Shown: positions 38,112-50,169, numbered from the stretch's first letter. The stretch: DNA of 64,000 nt from Ceratotherium simum simum (GCF_000283155.1 NW_004454210.1:2766596-2830595), one strand, 5' to 3'. Program-made: numbers and translations. The notes: generated by a model from the letters alone, not told the origin.

Positions 38112-38607
38112 AAAGTGTCTTACTTGAGCAAAAAATGTTTTAAGTGCTTCATGTTGTAGTGTTTGCAATGGGCTTGCCCTCCAAAGCATGCAGGTCTTGC
38201 CTGGGTTTACCTTGATGCCCTCTCTTAGGCTCTCTAGATCCCGGTCTCCCCTTTCATTGTCCACCCTCGAAGGACCTAACGTCTCCCTTGCTCAACTGTT
38301 ATGTTCGAGAGAGGAGCTTGCAAAGGGCAAAGCTTAACCAACAAAAGCATCAGCGTTGCTACCATGGGCCATGAGATGCCCGGGGTGGGGGGCTTTAATT
38401 GGGCGCCAGAGTCAGGTGCTTGTCACACACATGCATGGGTACCCCGACCCCCCAACTGTGAACATGGCCCCAGTTTTTGCCCCCTCCCATTAGAGGTGCC
38501 CCTGACCTGTGCCTATGTTCCTTCCCAGTGGGGAGAGGGAGAGGGAGAGGGGACTGAGGGCAGTGGTGGTGCTGTGGGGACTCTGTTTCCCTTGTCATTG
38601 TTTTCCT

Positions 38608-38613
38608 TTTATT
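38608..38613 (-). terminator. VAX2: VAX2 poly(A) signal AATAAA
   Basis: A canonical AATAAA in transcript sense, 208 nt past the VAX2 stop, in a T-rich (plus-strand) setting. It is the first such hexamer after the stop, giving a short 3' UTR of about 230 nt. Confidence 0.6.
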
Positions 38614-38820
38614 TCAGTGAGAGGCACACGCACACTGCACGCACACACACGTTGCGCGACCAAGGATGTCTGGTCGAGAGTCTCTGAGCTGGGGGACGAG
38701 TGGGGCAGGGTGTGTGGCTGCCACCCCTCCTCTGGGTGCCTGCTCAGGGCAGTCCGCTGGGGCACAGGAGGTAGGGGCGGTGCTGTGCTTGGGGACTCGG
38801 TGTCACACGGGGGTGGAGGT

Positions 38821-39258
38821 TTAAGTGTTAGCTTTCTTGCCGCCGCCGGGGCTGCCTACTCCTCGTTCTAGCCGGCTGTAGGGCTCGAAGGCCGAGGAGC
38901 CCAGTTCGTAGCTAGCAGGCAGGTCCAGGAGCGGGGCAGTGGAAAAGCAGAGGGCTGGCGGAGGGGGCGGCAGTGGTGGGGACACCGGGGCCGAGATCAG
39001 CGGGTTGAGGCGCTGGGAGGAGTTCCTGGGGCCGCCCAAGGAGGTGCCCCTGTGGCCGGCAGGCAGGCCAGGCGGGCCGGGGGTCAGCGCCAGGAGGCTG
39101 GGGGCCCTGGGCACGGACAGCAGCCGGCCCTGTTCCAGCAGCCGCAAGATGTTGGAGGTGGCGAAGGCCTCGGAGGCTGAGGAGGATGCTCGCTTCTCCA
39201 GGTCTCTGCTCTGGTCTTTCTTCTGCTTGGTACGGCGGTTCTGGAACCAGACCTTGAC
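38821..39258 (-). CDS. VAX2: VAX2 coding exon 3 (recognition helix, C-terminus, stop)
   Basis: 145 codons plus TAA (38823-38821). It begins [15 protein letters not shown] (homeodomain helix 3), then a Ser-rich stretch [30 protein letters not shown], a Pro-rich run (PPLPPPPPA) and the end [12 protein letters not shown] to KKANT. The acceptor is CCAAG|GTC. A 228-residue open frame on the same strand in another phase is a GC-rich shadow. Confidence 0.96.
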   Translation of the reverse strand, partial: VKVWFQNRRTKQKKDQSRDLEKRASSSASEAFATSNILRLLEQGRLLSVPRAPSLLALTPGPPGLPAGHRGTSLGGPRNSSQRLNPLISAPVSPPLPPPPPALCFSTAPLLDLPASYELGSSAFEPYSRLERGVGSPGGGKKANT

Positions 39259-42200
39259 CTTGGGGCAGTGGGTGGGGAGGGTTGTCAGGAAGGGAGAGGG
39301 GAGAGGCAAAGCCAAGTGGGTTCAGGCGGGAGGAGAAAAGCAGAGGAAGGGCATGGGGACGCAGGGAAATTGGGAGCAAGGGTGGAATGACAGGGGAAAG
39401 AAGGGCAATCTGATTGTCTTTAAGGTCTTCCCACAAGCAGCCTGCTCTGGTGAACTGATGATAAGGAAGCCCAGCTCCCCAAATCATGGACACCCCTCCA
39501 TTGCTAAGCTGTCTGTGGCCTAGGATGGAGGAATGGGTTGGCAGATGGAGGGTGGAGTTTGGAGGGGACAAATGCAGTTCCCCTCTTGGCCCACACACCT
39601 TCCACTCTTGGCCGGGTTCAAGGCTTCAGCTACCATTTATGAGCTGCTAAATCCCAACTCTGCCTCGGGCCCAGGCCTCAAAACTGAGATCCAGTCCAGG
39701 TGTCCAACTTCCTGTTAGACCTTCCTCCATGGATGTCACAAAATACCCCAAACTCCACAGGTTCAGGTCCAGCTCAGATCCACTCCCCCACACAGGGGCC
39801 TCTCCCCACCTTCCCTCTTCCGTGAGGGGCATCTCCATCCACCCAAGCAGAAACCTGGACGAGCTCCCGAAGCCCCCCGCATTCCCCAGTGCGGCAAAGC
39901 TCTTCCTTTGCCCCCTCTGGCCTGGACTGTGGCCGCAGTCTCCCCAGCAAGGGTCCCTCAACTCTGACCGCCCATGAGAGCCACCTGGGGAGCCTAACTC
40001 ACTCCTAACTTGGGTCCAATCGACTCAGCATGAGGGGGCTGGGGCCCTGACACTAGGAGTTTTTGAAGCTCACCGGGTGATTCCAAGGTGAGAGGACCAC
40101 TGCTTTAAGGGGCTCTGTGCCTCCTATCCAACCCTTACCATTTGCAGGGCTGGGGGCAGGAGGAAAACTGGAAGCCTGGCTTATGGCCCACCTGACTCTG
40201 ACCTGCATGTGTGTGGGAACCCCAGCCTGTTTACACTCTGCAAACAGCCCCTGATGGCTGCTTCCTGGGCCTAGGGTTCTGAATAATAGTTGCCTAGTCT
40301 GCCCTTGGGAGGACTGACTCGGGGAGAGGCCAGGCAGGTGCTGGGCCTCTGTACCTCTCTACCAAATGGCCTGAGCCCATTTGGAAGAGAATTCTGGAAT
40401 CCTGGACACCTGGGATGTGGCCTAGAAGGTGGGCATAGGCTCCTGGTGGGCATGATCCCTTGGCCTTGCAAAGTCCTCACCCCATAGGAAGGGACATGGG
40501 CAGAGAAGGCCCAAAGTGGGGCCCTCTAAAGCATGGGGCCAAGGGCAGAGGCCAGTTACCCGGTCTGAGGACGGTCCCACTTCTCCTCGTCTTGGCCCCC
40601 ACATTGCCTCTGAAGTGGGCTTTCTAACCCAATCTGGCCATTCCTCTGTTTGAACCTGTCACAGCCGTCTCCGACCCCCCACCTTTAAAGGCCTAGCTTC
40701 TCAATGTGGTACCAAGTGTAAGAGGATGTGGCAGGATGTTGAGGGGGATTTCCGATAGCCACACACTCAAAGCTGGGGACAAAGAGGTGCCAAGTACCCC
40801 ACATCCTAAATAGAGCCACCAACAGAAGGGCAGAGAGAGACCTTTATCAAGGCTTATGAGAGGAGGCAGAGGGGGTAGCCCTCCACCACCACCCAGCCCC
40901 TGGCTCTTCAGCCCCCGTTCTGTCTGTAGAAGAAAAGGAGGCTGGGAGGGAAGCACAGTGGTCAGCCCTCATGGTGACAGAGGATTTCCTCCCCTCTCTG
41001 AGAAGGAGAGGGTGCTCCCCCCACAGAAGGCAAGCCGGGGGGCCCTGAAAGAATCACTTGTAGGGACGGAAAGTGCCTGAGAGGAGAGCCTGGGATTTGC
41101 TCTCCAGCTGGAAGACTTGTCAAATCACAGCATCTGCAGGCCCGTGTCACCTATGCCACCACTGCAGCACCCAGACTTGTGTCCCTGGGAGCACAGAGGC
41201 TGGCCTTGCTTCTGGCCTGGAGGTTTCAGGAGGCTGGCAGCCAGCTGGGCAGCGTGTGCCAGCAGGGACCATGGAGTGGAGGGCCTGGAAAGAGAAGGAT
41301 GGGAAGGCTTCACTGGTTCCCTCCAGCTTTCGGAAGACCTAGGGGAGGCCAGCAACTCCTGTGGCTCCGGGTGAAGGAGCCGAGAGGTGAGGAGGAGGAG
41401 GCAGGCACGGGAGGGTTGCCTGGGTGAGGAGGAGGGCAGAGCTAAGGCTGCCTGGGCGAGGCTGCCCATCACCTCCTGCAGGAGCAAAGGCCTCCTCACA
41501 CCAGAAGGTGCCCAGTTATTTCAAAAGCTCTCTGGTTCCCTGCCACCTCCCTGCCTCCCTGCCACACCCCTCCCTGCCCCACTGCCACTCCCCTCCCTGC
41601 CCTCCAACTGTGAGGGAGGTAGCTGATGGGGGGAGAGGGAGCAGGTGGCTCAGACAGGTCACACTCCCTCCAGAGGCTAAAGGGGGAGGTGTTAAGGACG
41701 GCAGGCACCCCCAGCAGTGAGTCAGGCCTGTTCTGAGTGGGGAAGGGGGGAGAAGAGCAGATGTGAAATTAGATGCGAGTCTGATGTTTTAAATGTGATT
41801 GGATTGAGTTTCAATAACCAAAAGTGACTAGGGAGTTATGGGATCCACTTGAGATTGATTGCTTCATTCATCCTCTCATTCATTCATTCAACAGATATGT
41901 ACTGAGTGCCTACTACGTGCTGGGCGCTGTTCTAGGCTCAGGAATCCACAGTGAACAAAGCAGAGCAAACCCTTGCCGTGTGGAGTAGACAACGTGGAGC
42001 GGGAGACGGATGACAAAGAACAAATGTGGACAAAGAGGCAGGGCGGTCAGGGGCTTCAAGCCGTGCCTCTCAAATTGTTTGTGGTGAGGGACCACTTTTT
42101 AAAGTTTCCAATCAGTTGTGGACCAATACTTTTGTAAAGCACGATTAAAATGAATTACTAGAGAAATTGCCATATACATTTCTAAACACTTACTCTCCAT

Positions 42201-45200
42201 TTCTAAACTTGTCATGGACAGATAACAGTTTGTGGGCTGGTGCCAGCCTGAGGACCACTTTTGGGGGACACTGCTTTAGAGAAAGACAGCAGGATAAGGG
42301 GAGGGGTGGGGAGGTGACCATGGGGTACAAATACAGCTGCTCTGAAGAGGTGATATTTGAAAAAGATGTCAGGAAGGAATGGCCAAGGGAGTCGACCAAA
42401 TTGGGCTGAAGGAAGCGACTGGAAGAAGAAAACCCTTCTATGTTTGTCACTCTCAGAACTCGATTGTTCCAGGAAGTGGTCCCACCAGATCCTTGGAGAC
42501 CATAGATCTGCATATTGCTACATTCCTTTCCCTAGCTGGGAAGCCTCCTGGCTTCGCTGCCCACTACCCTCTTAGGACCTCGGGCCAGGCACCACCTCCA
42601 AGAACCCTGAGACTCAGTTTCTCATCCGTAAAATGGGGACAGAAATACCTGGCTGTTGCAGGGGTTAAATAAGGAAATCCATGTAGAGGGCTTAGCGTGG
42701 GGACTGGCCCACTAGAAATGTGAGCTATTGTTCATTGCTCCCTTTCTCTGCTCCTAGCTCTGAGGGAGGAGGAGAGGACATGCCCAGAAGTTGTAGTTTC
42801 TGCCCCTGGGGAGCTGAGGGGCTAGTGGGAGAGCTCCCACTCCCAGCAAAAGCAGGGCAATTAGGTACAAAGGGAGTGGCAGTAACAAGGGTGTCTGATG
42901 AGGAAGGTGTGTGCTCCCACACATCTGCTTCTGCAGCTCGGGGTGTAGCAGGGATGGGGGGCACCGGCTGGTGCAGGGTGGAGTCTCCTGGGAAGGTGGG
43001 CCTGGAAGGGGAAGAGAGGAGAAGGCAGAAGGCAGGCGAGCATGCCCCTTTGTTGGGCTCTTATGGGCTAGGTTGGGGACTCTCAAGCCTGGCCCCACTT
43101 TGGAATTACCTGGGATCTTTTTGCTAAATCCTGATGCCCATACCCCAACCCAATCCATGAAATCAGAATCTCTAGGGGGTGGGGCCCAGGCACTGGCATT
43201 TTTTAAAAAGCTCCGTGGGTGATTCTAATGTCGCAGACTGTGGACGTGGATGCTGGAGCTGCAAAGGTGGGAGTGAGGAGATGTGCCCGTCCACTTCCCA
43301 CCACCAATCCCACCGTCTCTAAGGGGTAGATTCCTAAGGCTCAGCAAACAAGGGGCAAACTGAGTGAGAGACAGGCTCAGTGCCTCTGAACTAGGCCTCC
43401 TCCTCCAGGAAGACTTCAGTTCCATCTCAGGGTCAGCCTCTTCTCAGGGTTAAGTCCAAACTTACTGGTCCTTTCAGGCTCATTCAGTTGCACTCTCCCA
43501 GGGGGCACAAGTCCTATCCTGCAGTGCAGAGCACTGCCTGGGGCGTCACCCTCCCCTTGTCTTCTCAGTGCCCTACCGTGGTCTCCCTGTGGGCTGCCAT
43601 CTTGCCTCCTCTCTCTCTTGGTTCCTCTGGAACTAGGTGAATGCTTGGTGGCTTCACCTCTGATCCCTGCCGGACCATACCGTGACCCATGGCTGCACAC
43701 CAGGGGAGGGGTGTGGTTTCCACTTAGCTGCCAGGACTGGGGAGGTGTTTTTTGGGAGATCATCCATCACCTTCTTCGGGCTCATGGCCAGTGTTAAATT
43801 CCAAGACTCACTGTTGATGTGGAAATGACATTAACCTTTAAGAGACTGCTTCCTGTGACCGTGGGCACACATTTAATCTGAGATGAATGGTACCTGTTTA
43901 TCTGGGATGGCCCTGGGTTTTGTAACCTGGACCAGGAAGGTGTCACCTATTCCACTGTTCTGGAAGAAGCCATCTGGGGCAGAGGCAATGGGCATGGGGC
44001 TGAGGACAATTGCTGAAGGGCGGAGCTGCTCTTGCCAAGCTAAGCGGTGATCTTTTCAGTATTGGGACTTGGCAGTTTGTCCTTGGCCTGGTGCCTGGTC
44101 CCTGGCCCTGAAAAAGTCCCCCAGGCCAGTGGAGAGAGGGGGACCCTGGAACTAGCCTCTCACCTTCCCTCATTCCACAGTCACATCTTTTTCTTGTTTC
44201 TTCAACTCAATGTCATCTCCTCAAAGAGGAGACCACTCTGAGCACTCCAATAAAGGATTTCCTCCTGGTCTCTGTCAGGTCGCCGTCTCATCTCCCTCAC
44301 AGCGCTCAGCACTCTCATCAATGCTGTGTGTCTTTCTCAGGCAGAATGTCAGCTGCCCAAGGGCAGGTGCCTGGTCTGTTTTGTTCTCTGCTGGATCCCC
44401 AGTGCCCAGAACAGTACTGGGTACATAGTGGGCATTCAGTGATAGCTTTGAACAAAAGTATGGGTGAATATACTGAGAATTCCACAGAATTCTAGCTATA
44501 TAACCTTGGGCAAGTTAATTAACCTTGCTGAGGCTCAGATTTCTGAAATGGGGAGGATATTACGCATGAAGCCGTCTTTTTATAAAGATGAGATGAGCTA
44601 ATGAATGAGCCTGCTTTACATTTTGAGCATGTTATTTAATTTCTTTGTGCCACAGTTTCCTTCTCTTTAAAGATTTTATTTATTTATTGTTCCCCCAAAG
44701 CCCCAGTAGATAGTTGTATGTCGTAGCTGCACATCCATTCCAGTTGCTGCATGTGGGACGCGGCCCCAGCATGGCCGGAGAAGCGGTGCGTGGGTGCTCG
44801 CCCGGGATCCGAACCCAGGCCGCCAGCAGCGGAGCGCGCGCACCCAACCGCCAAGCCACGGGGCCGGCCCTCCTTCTCTTTAAAGTAGAGATAATAAAGA
44901 CCCATTCTGGTATAATAAAAGGATATATTTAGTCCTTGTCCCTGGTTCTAGGCACAGAGCTCCTAACACCCCTGGAATTTCCTGAGTGATAGGAGTGTCT
45001 TTTGTTATTCCTAAGGAGCCCCTTGAGCACACTTGAGTTTATGCTAGTGAGGTGTCTCAGGGTGGGCCCCTAAACAGCCTCAGGATGGGGCTGGACTTGG
45101 GAAAGATAAGATGTGTTATTAGAGGGTTGGAAGGTTCAGCCCCATCCCCAACCTCCATGGAGGGGAAGGAGGCTGGAGATTGGGTTATAAAAAGTCTTGA

Positions 45201-45986
45201 ACAACTCATGAGACTCGGAGAGATTCTGAATTGGTGAATGCATGGAAGTGCTTGGAGGAGGGTGCACCCAGAGACGTGTGGAAGCTGTCCTCTCATAGCT
45301 GGCTCTATGCATCTCTTCCATCTGGCTATTTCTGGGTTGTGCCCTTTATAATAAACATGTAAATGTAAGTAAAGTATTTTCCTGAGATCTGTGATTCATT
45401 TCTAGTGAATTATCAAACTTGAGGAGGGGGATGTGGGAACCCCCAAATTTACAGCTGGTCAGTCAGAAGTATGGGTGGTCCCTGGGTCTTGTAACTGGCA
45501 TCTGATGTGAAACTGTCCTGTGGGACTTAACCTGTAGGGTCTGTGCAGCCTCTCGGAGTTAGCATCAGACTTGAACTGAATCGAACTGTTGGACACCCAG
45601 TTGGTGTTGGAGAATTGGTTGCTGTTGGTGTGGAAAACACCACACATCTGGTGTCAGAAGAAAAACCTCACACGGATCCCACCAGGTTGTGGTGAAGACT
45701 AAGCCACACCAGGTTGTGGTGAAGACTAAGCGTGTTAGAACACGCCCAGCACTTAGAGCAGTGCCTGGAGCCATGAAGCCCTCCATAAATGTTAGCTCTA
45801 CCTTCTATTATCTGCAAAACCCCAGAACTGGGGAAAGAGAAAGGAAGCGGTGAGCAATAGTCAGTGAGCTAGGATTCGTTGAGGGCTCACTGTGTGCTGG
45901 GGTCCCCAAGGAGGCCTGAAAAGAAGACCTGGCCTTCAAACACATTCTTGTCCTTGGGAGGTGCATACTGATTGGTGCCCACCACA

Positions 45987-46031
<45 letters not shown>

Positions 46032-47779
46032 AGCCATGTGGAAAAGTTCTCCTGGGGCAAAGTCAAGAAGCCTTAGGGAAGGCTTCCTGGAAGAGGAGGG
46101 GCTTGGCCTTGACCTTCAGGGCAGGTCAATGTAGGATGTATGGGAGACAGGGCAGGGGAAGAATGAGGACTGAGAGGGAGCTGCTGGCCTGGGCATCTGA
46201 GGTGCCCCTGAAGAGCAAAGTTTCAGAGAAGAGTTTAGGGGCAGAGGGTAGTTAGGAGAAAGAGGAGGGGCAGGTATTGAGGGGTGACTATGCCTAGGCC
46301 TCAGGGTTTGAGGGTGCCTCCTTGACTTCCTCCAGGAGCTCTGGCTCGGCCCAGCTACTGCAGCTCCCTCTCTCAGCGCAGCCTGGCTTTCCAGCCCGCA
46401 GCTGAGCCCCACTGGAGGAAGCGCCCAGCTGCCCTGGGCCATCTGCTGGGTTGTTTGGGGCTCTACAAGGCAGCTGGAGGAAAACAGGTCCAGGCGGAGA
46501 GGGCCCGTGCCTGCGGGACAGCAGCTGCTCCCCAGCAGGCCCAGATCCCGACTTAGCTGCAGCGGGGGTGCCAAGGGAGGTACAGCGGCAGGCGGGACAC
46601 GGAGGGGCCTCACATTTCCTCCTTCCAGGTTGTCCGCTTCCTTCCTCCTCTCCTTCCTCTCCTCTTCCCTTTATAAGTCCCATTTTGGCCACAGTTTGAG
46701 ATACAGCTATTGACTGATCTCCCTCATATATGAGATTAAACTACCAGAGCTGTAGCTAAATGAAGGGTCTCTGAGTCACTCTTTGATGAGCCCAAGGATG
46801 GTTGCCCAGTTTACAGGCAGCATCAAGATGCCGGACTGCCTGTCCAAATCCTAGCCCTGGAACTTATTGGTTGTATGACCTTGGGCATCACCTCTCATCA
46901 TCTGTAAAATGGGATGATGCTGGTAGCTACATCATAGGATGGTTGGGAGGGATTAGTGAATTAACATGTGCAAAGCACTTAGAATAGTGCCTTGGTGCAA
47001 GGAGCACTAAGTAAGTAAGTATTCTCATCACTATGTAGCTCTATTTCCAGCTGGAAATGCCTCCATTACACAGAGTAGGTGCTCAGTGTACAAAAATTTT
47101 CCCTTTGGGTTAAGCATAATATTGTTAAAATGCTAAGCCCTTCTCTCGACAAGAGGTTTTGAGGCACACTGGGATGGGGAGGGGATGGCGGGTAGAAAAA
47201 GCCCAGAATGGGGAAATGAGAGATCCCCAACCCAATTTTGTAATATCTCATCTCTCCCCCAACCCACCTGCTCATCATACCTTCCTGCAGGCTCCTCTCA
47301 CAGGCCAACAACCCTCTAAGCCACTCCCTGCAGCCTGAGTGTCCCTCCCTGCTTGTTTCTCTGGCGTTTTCCCATATCCCACTCAAAAAGCCTCATGCAT
47401 CCGAAGGCCCCCGTTGACAGTTACCCACTCTTCTGGTGCACTACGTTTATTTGCTCTGCTTTACCTATAGCTTTAAGCCTTTCCCTAACACATGCCTGAA
47501 CTTTTCCCTGTAGCAGCCCACGGGCCTCACACCCCAAGGAGTTCCCAGGCTGCCAGGGCAGGTGCAGAGTAGCCTGGCCCTGCCCTCTCACCTGGGTCTC
47601 GGAGAGGTTCAGCTGGCGGGCCAGCTCAGTGCGCTCACGGCCCACCATGTACTGGCAGCGCTGGAACTCCATCTCCAGGCGGTAGAGCTGCTCGGCTGTG
47701 AAGGATGTGCGGGTCCGCTTGGGCCGGTCCAGGTCCAGGCCCTTGGGCAGGACAATTTCCCGGATGGTCCCTTTGGCAT
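38821..47779 (-). CDS. VAX2: VAX2, ventral anterior homeobox 2, partial CDS (coding exons 2 and 3)
   Basis: Nuclear homeodomain transcription factor of the EMX/NOT-related Vax family that specifies ventral optic cup and ventral retina identity and dorsoventral retinal-ganglion targeting. Two exons are present, joined as 47779-47592 and 39258-38821: 62 codons after a split Asp, then 145 codons and TAA. With about 83 codons from exon 1 this equals the human 290 residues. The homeodomain runs from [16 protein letters not shown] across the splice to [13 protein letters not shown], with W48, F49, N51 and R53 of the recognition helix intact. The C-terminal region is Ser/Pro-rich and ends KKANT. VAX1 is excluded by the Vax2-type C-terminus. 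Exon 1, with the acidic/Gly-rich N-terminus, is off the right edge; no match was found in the window. Neighbour ATP6V1B1 begins about 2.2 kb downstream on the same strand. Confidence 0.95.
39955..40105 (+). mobile_element. MER5A-like fragment
   Basis: CATGAGAGCCACCTGGGGAG to GGGTGATTCCAAGGTGAGAG and GGACCACTGC fit MER5A order. Confidence 0.7.
41865..42030 (+). repeat. L2 LINE 3' fragment
   Basis: TTCATTCAACAGATATGTAC, GAGTGCCTACTACGTGCTGG, GTGAACAAAGCAGAGC and GAGACGGATGACAAAG follow L2 3' order. Confidence 0.75.
42060..42275 (+). repeat. Possible hAT-type DNA transposon remnant
   Basis: CCTCTCAAATTGTTTGTGGT and GAGGGACCAC at the start with GAGGACCACTTTTGGGGGA at the end resemble the termini of a non-autonomous hAT element. 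Family not assigned. Confidence 0.4.
42595..42745 (+). repeat. MIR SINE fragment
   Basis: GTTTCTCATCCGTAAAATGG and GGGTTAAATAAGGAAATCC match the 3' half of MIR. Confidence 0.65.
43075..43240 (+). mobile_element. MER5A-like fragment
   Basis: GGACTCTCAAGCCTGGCCCC, AATCAGAATCTCTAGGGGG and AGCTCCGTGGGTGATTCTAA fit MER5A order. Confidence 0.75.
44490..44640 (+). repeat. MIR SINE fragment
   Basis: ATAACCTTGGGCAAGTTAAT and GAGGCTCAGATTTCTGAAAT mark the MIR core. Confidence 0.65.
44673..44870 (-). mobile_element. ERE SINE with 15-bp target duplication
   Basis: CCAAAGCCCCAGTAGATAGT to AAGCCACGGGGCCGGCC. TCCTTCTCTTTAAAG flanks it at 44658-44672 and 44871-44885. CpGs in its head are largely intact (GAGCGCGCGC), suggesting a younger copy. 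Confidence 0.95.
45040..45735 (+). repeat. LTR-like interspersed repeat, family not assigned
   Basis: Continuous block with CCTTTATAATAAACATGTAA (poly(A)-signal-like), GGGATGTGGGAACCCCCAAA and CAGTTGGTGTTGGAGAATTG, wording I associate with an old mammalian LTR or related element. It ends in a 27-bp tandem duplication. Confidence 0.45.
45681..45730. repeat. 27-bp tandem duplication
   Basis: ACCAGGTTGTGGTGAAGACT recurs perfectly at a spacing of 27 bp (45681 and 45708), about 1.85 copies with no mismatch, so it is recent. Confidence 0.9.
45981..46027. repeat. (CA)n microsatellite in VAX2 intron 2
   Basis: About 45 bp of almost pure ACACAC, the longest CA run in the window. Confidence 0.93.
46815..47040 (+). 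repeat. MIR SINE
   Basis: TTGGTTGTATGACCTTGGGC, CATCTGTAAAATGGGATGAT and GTGCAAAGCACTTAGAATAG occur in MIR order. Confidence 0.75.
47592..47779 (-). CDS. VAX2: VAX2 coding exon 2 (homeodomain helices 1 and 2)
   Basis: Encodes the last two bases of an Asp codon (G|AT), then 62 codons, [19 protein letters not shown] to LNLSETQ. The acceptor is CCTGCAG|AT and the donor CAG|GTGAGA. It covers homeodomain positions 1-44. Position 26 is Met (codon ATG), where I recall Val in human VAX2. Confidence 0.96.
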
Positions 47780-47849
47780 CTGCAGGGGCCATGAAAGGAG
47801 GTAGGTTAGTGCTCTAGTTAAGGAGTTAGGCTGCCAACAAGCATCTTAG

Positions 47850-47965
47850 TGAGACGCAGTGTGGTCTAACAGGGAGCTCCTCGGGCCTGGGCTGGCTGTG
47901 TGACCTCTGACAAGTTGCTTACCCTCTCTAGGCCTAGCTTCCTTAATCACCCAATGCACTATATT
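47850..47965 (+). repeat. MIR SINE fragment
   Basis: GCAGTGTGGTCTAACAGGGA, GCTGTGTGACCTCTGACAAG and TTGCTTACCCTCTCTAGGCC fit MIR. Confidence 0.65.
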
Positions 47966-48206
47966 GTATCTAATGGGTATATGTATGTGAATGGGCCTCA
48001 GCAAAAATGTCAGGTCTACCACCATGGCCTGGGCAGAAAGGACTCGCTCTGACTCAGGTAGGATTCTGTTCCCTCAGCAGAATCAGGAACAAATGGAAAG
48101 GGATATACTGAGTCCTCAAGTGCAGAGGAAAAGATGGGTTAGAACTGGGTATGATCAATCAGGTAAGGCTTACTGGAGGAGATATCCCAAGCCAGGTCCT
48201 AAGCCC

Positions 48207-48209
48207 TGA

Positions 48210-48240
<31 letters not shown>

Positions 48241-48242
48241 CA
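48207..48242. repeat. (GT)n microsatellite
   Basis: GTGTGC followed by an essentially pure (GT)n of about 28 bp, about 430 bp upstream of VAX2 exon 2 in transcript sense. Confidence 0.9.
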
Positions 48243-48979
48243 TGCATGGGTGAGCACTCTGTCCACAGACCCTCCTGGGGTCCAAGAAGAAGCTAGCTGG
48301 TGTAGGGTAGAGGACGAATTGGGGAACTGATGTCCCCAGGAGGAGCCCAAGGACCATTGCCACTACATCAAGCTGCTGGGGTGCCTTCCAGAGGGGACAC
48401 TTCTGCCATCCCCATGTACCTAGTCCTGGACAGCAGGGCCATCCTCCTGGGCCCTGGACCCATGGCCTCCATGCACGGGGCCTCCAATATTTTGGAGCCC
48501 ACTTAAGAGAGGTTGAAAACATTGCAGCCCATGTCCACCTGATATTTCCACTTAAAGAACTCAGTAACAGCCACAAAGCATTCGGCAAAAGTAAAATACT
48601 TTGTGTGTGGGGGTGTTATAGATATACATCAGCTTTAACAATAGGGGCAAAGATGATCCATGTTTGAACCACACACACTGATGGCTTGAAATCTAGTTAG
48701 AAAATTTTATGTCAAAAATTAGAGCGTGGAAATCTGCAGCATTGTATTGTGTAGGATTTAGCAAACCACTCCCAGCACACGATGTTGATAATACCAAAGC
48801 TAAACTAACAGTGATTTACCATGCCATAGGAAGAGTGGTGCCAGTGGAAAACTTACCAACTCAAGGCAGCCTGATCAAGACTCCCTCCACAGGCGCAATA
48901 ATTCCAACCCTCTCCAGGAAGTGTGCACAGTTGGAGTGTGCAATGTGGCCAGAAGTGTTAGGAGCTGGGGCTGCCCATG

Positions 48980-49155
48980 TTTTAGTGATAATAATAGCTG
49001 ACACCTCTGCCATGCTTGCTCTGGACCAGGTACTGTTTTCAGCACTTCCACCCTCCCAGTGTCTCAATGAAATTGGAACTATTATTATCCCCATTCTACA
49101 GATGGGAAAATGGAGGAACAAATTTTAAGTAACTTACCCAAAGTCACACAGACTG
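48980..49155 (-). repeat. MIR SINE
   Basis: CCATTCTACAGATGGGAAAA, AAGTAACTTACCCAAAGTCA and CACAG give a minus-sense MIR, with GAGTGC-like wording lost. Confidence 0.65.
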
Positions 49156-50169
49156 TGTTCAATAAGCTCTAGAAACACTCTCATTTTTCTTTATGAATAC
49201 CCTCTTTTATTAATCCTTAATGATTCAGTTGATAGGTTATAATGAAGAAGACTTGGTTATGGGTAAAAAATGGAATCTTCTGGACGAGTTCATCATTGCC
49301 CTGGAAGATGTAGGAAAGGACCTGCATTTGTGAGGTGCTGTCTGCCAGAAGGCTCCTTGTGAGCTACTTTTAGAATCCTTGCTCTAGAACGTGAACCTAA
49401 GACCTCCCCCTTAAATCCACCCCCCATATGATTTATGAAACTGCTTCTTCCTGGGTCCCGCCAGGGCCAGTTAACATTCACTCCTCCTGGGTGAGCTCTG
49501 GTTCCACATGGGCTCCTGGCTCGCAGGCCCTTCCCCTGACCTCAGAGGTTCTCAAGCATCTTTGTGTTCAGTCAACCCTCAGGGAGAAGGTGAGTCAGGG
49601 TGGGGGGACCCAGTCACTGCTCAGAGGTGGCCCTCTCCCCACACTGGGTGGGTCGTGTGAGGGCGCTGGGGAGAGGGCATCAAACAGATGTGGGCCCATC
49701 TCTTGGAGTGTTGGTGGGAACCACAGTCTTATTGGGACAACTCAGGCTTCCCCCCAATTCTTTCTACATTCCAAAAAGGTGGGGTAATATTTGTGACCCC
49801 ATTGTGACTGGGTCCCTGGTTTCCAGATGCGAGAGCAGTCTCAGAACTTCCTCACAACACCCAAGTGATTCCATTTCCAAAGGCACCGATTTTATTAAAA
49901 GTGTCTTGGGGGGTGTGGACTGGAGGAGGGGTGGTGGGTGCCACATGTGGTGTCGGAAGCTTCCCATCCTCTCCCCTGTAAGCCTCCTGCCATCCACCAG
50001 AAGCTCTCAGCCTGTGCTCCCGACCACTGAAGTCAAACCATACATGCACCCCCCCCAACTTTCCTCCTCATAAAAGAGCTAAGAGGAGTATTCCTGCTTC
50101 AGGGAGCAGCTCAGGTTAGTTCTCTCCCTCAGGGTCAGGGGAGGCAGGAACCACATAAGAAAGGCAACC

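Larger units (their letters stand above)
36571..38590. other. VAX2 - ATP6V1B1 intergenic region
   Basis: About 2 kb between the VAX2 poly(A) signal and the ATP6V1B1 promoter. Unique T/C-rich sequence to about 37600, then L1 and ERE repeats to about 38112, then unique sequence. No open frame here is convincing. Confidence 0.7.
39259..47591 (-). other. VAX2: VAX2 intron 2 (8.3 kb)
   Basis: Contains MER5A copies, MIR and L2 fragments, an ERE, an unassigned LTR-like repeat and a (CA)n. The stretches 40.1-41.8, 43.3-44.4 and 46.1-46.8 kb look unique; no additional exon recognised. Confidence 0.8.

Noticed and set aside
38345..38385. RFX X-box-like GTTGCTACCATGGGC upstream of ATP6V1B1
   Set aside because: Only one half-site fits the X-box consensus; the other half has too many mismatches.
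38912..39598. 228-residue minus-strand open frame over VAX2 exon 3
   Set aside because: It is another frame of the GC-rich homeobox exon; the real frame is proven by the homeodomain and the 290-residue fit.
48709..49128. 139-residue plus-strand open frame in VAX2 intron 1
   Set aside because: It overlaps MIR-derived sequence and shows no domain; read as chance coding.
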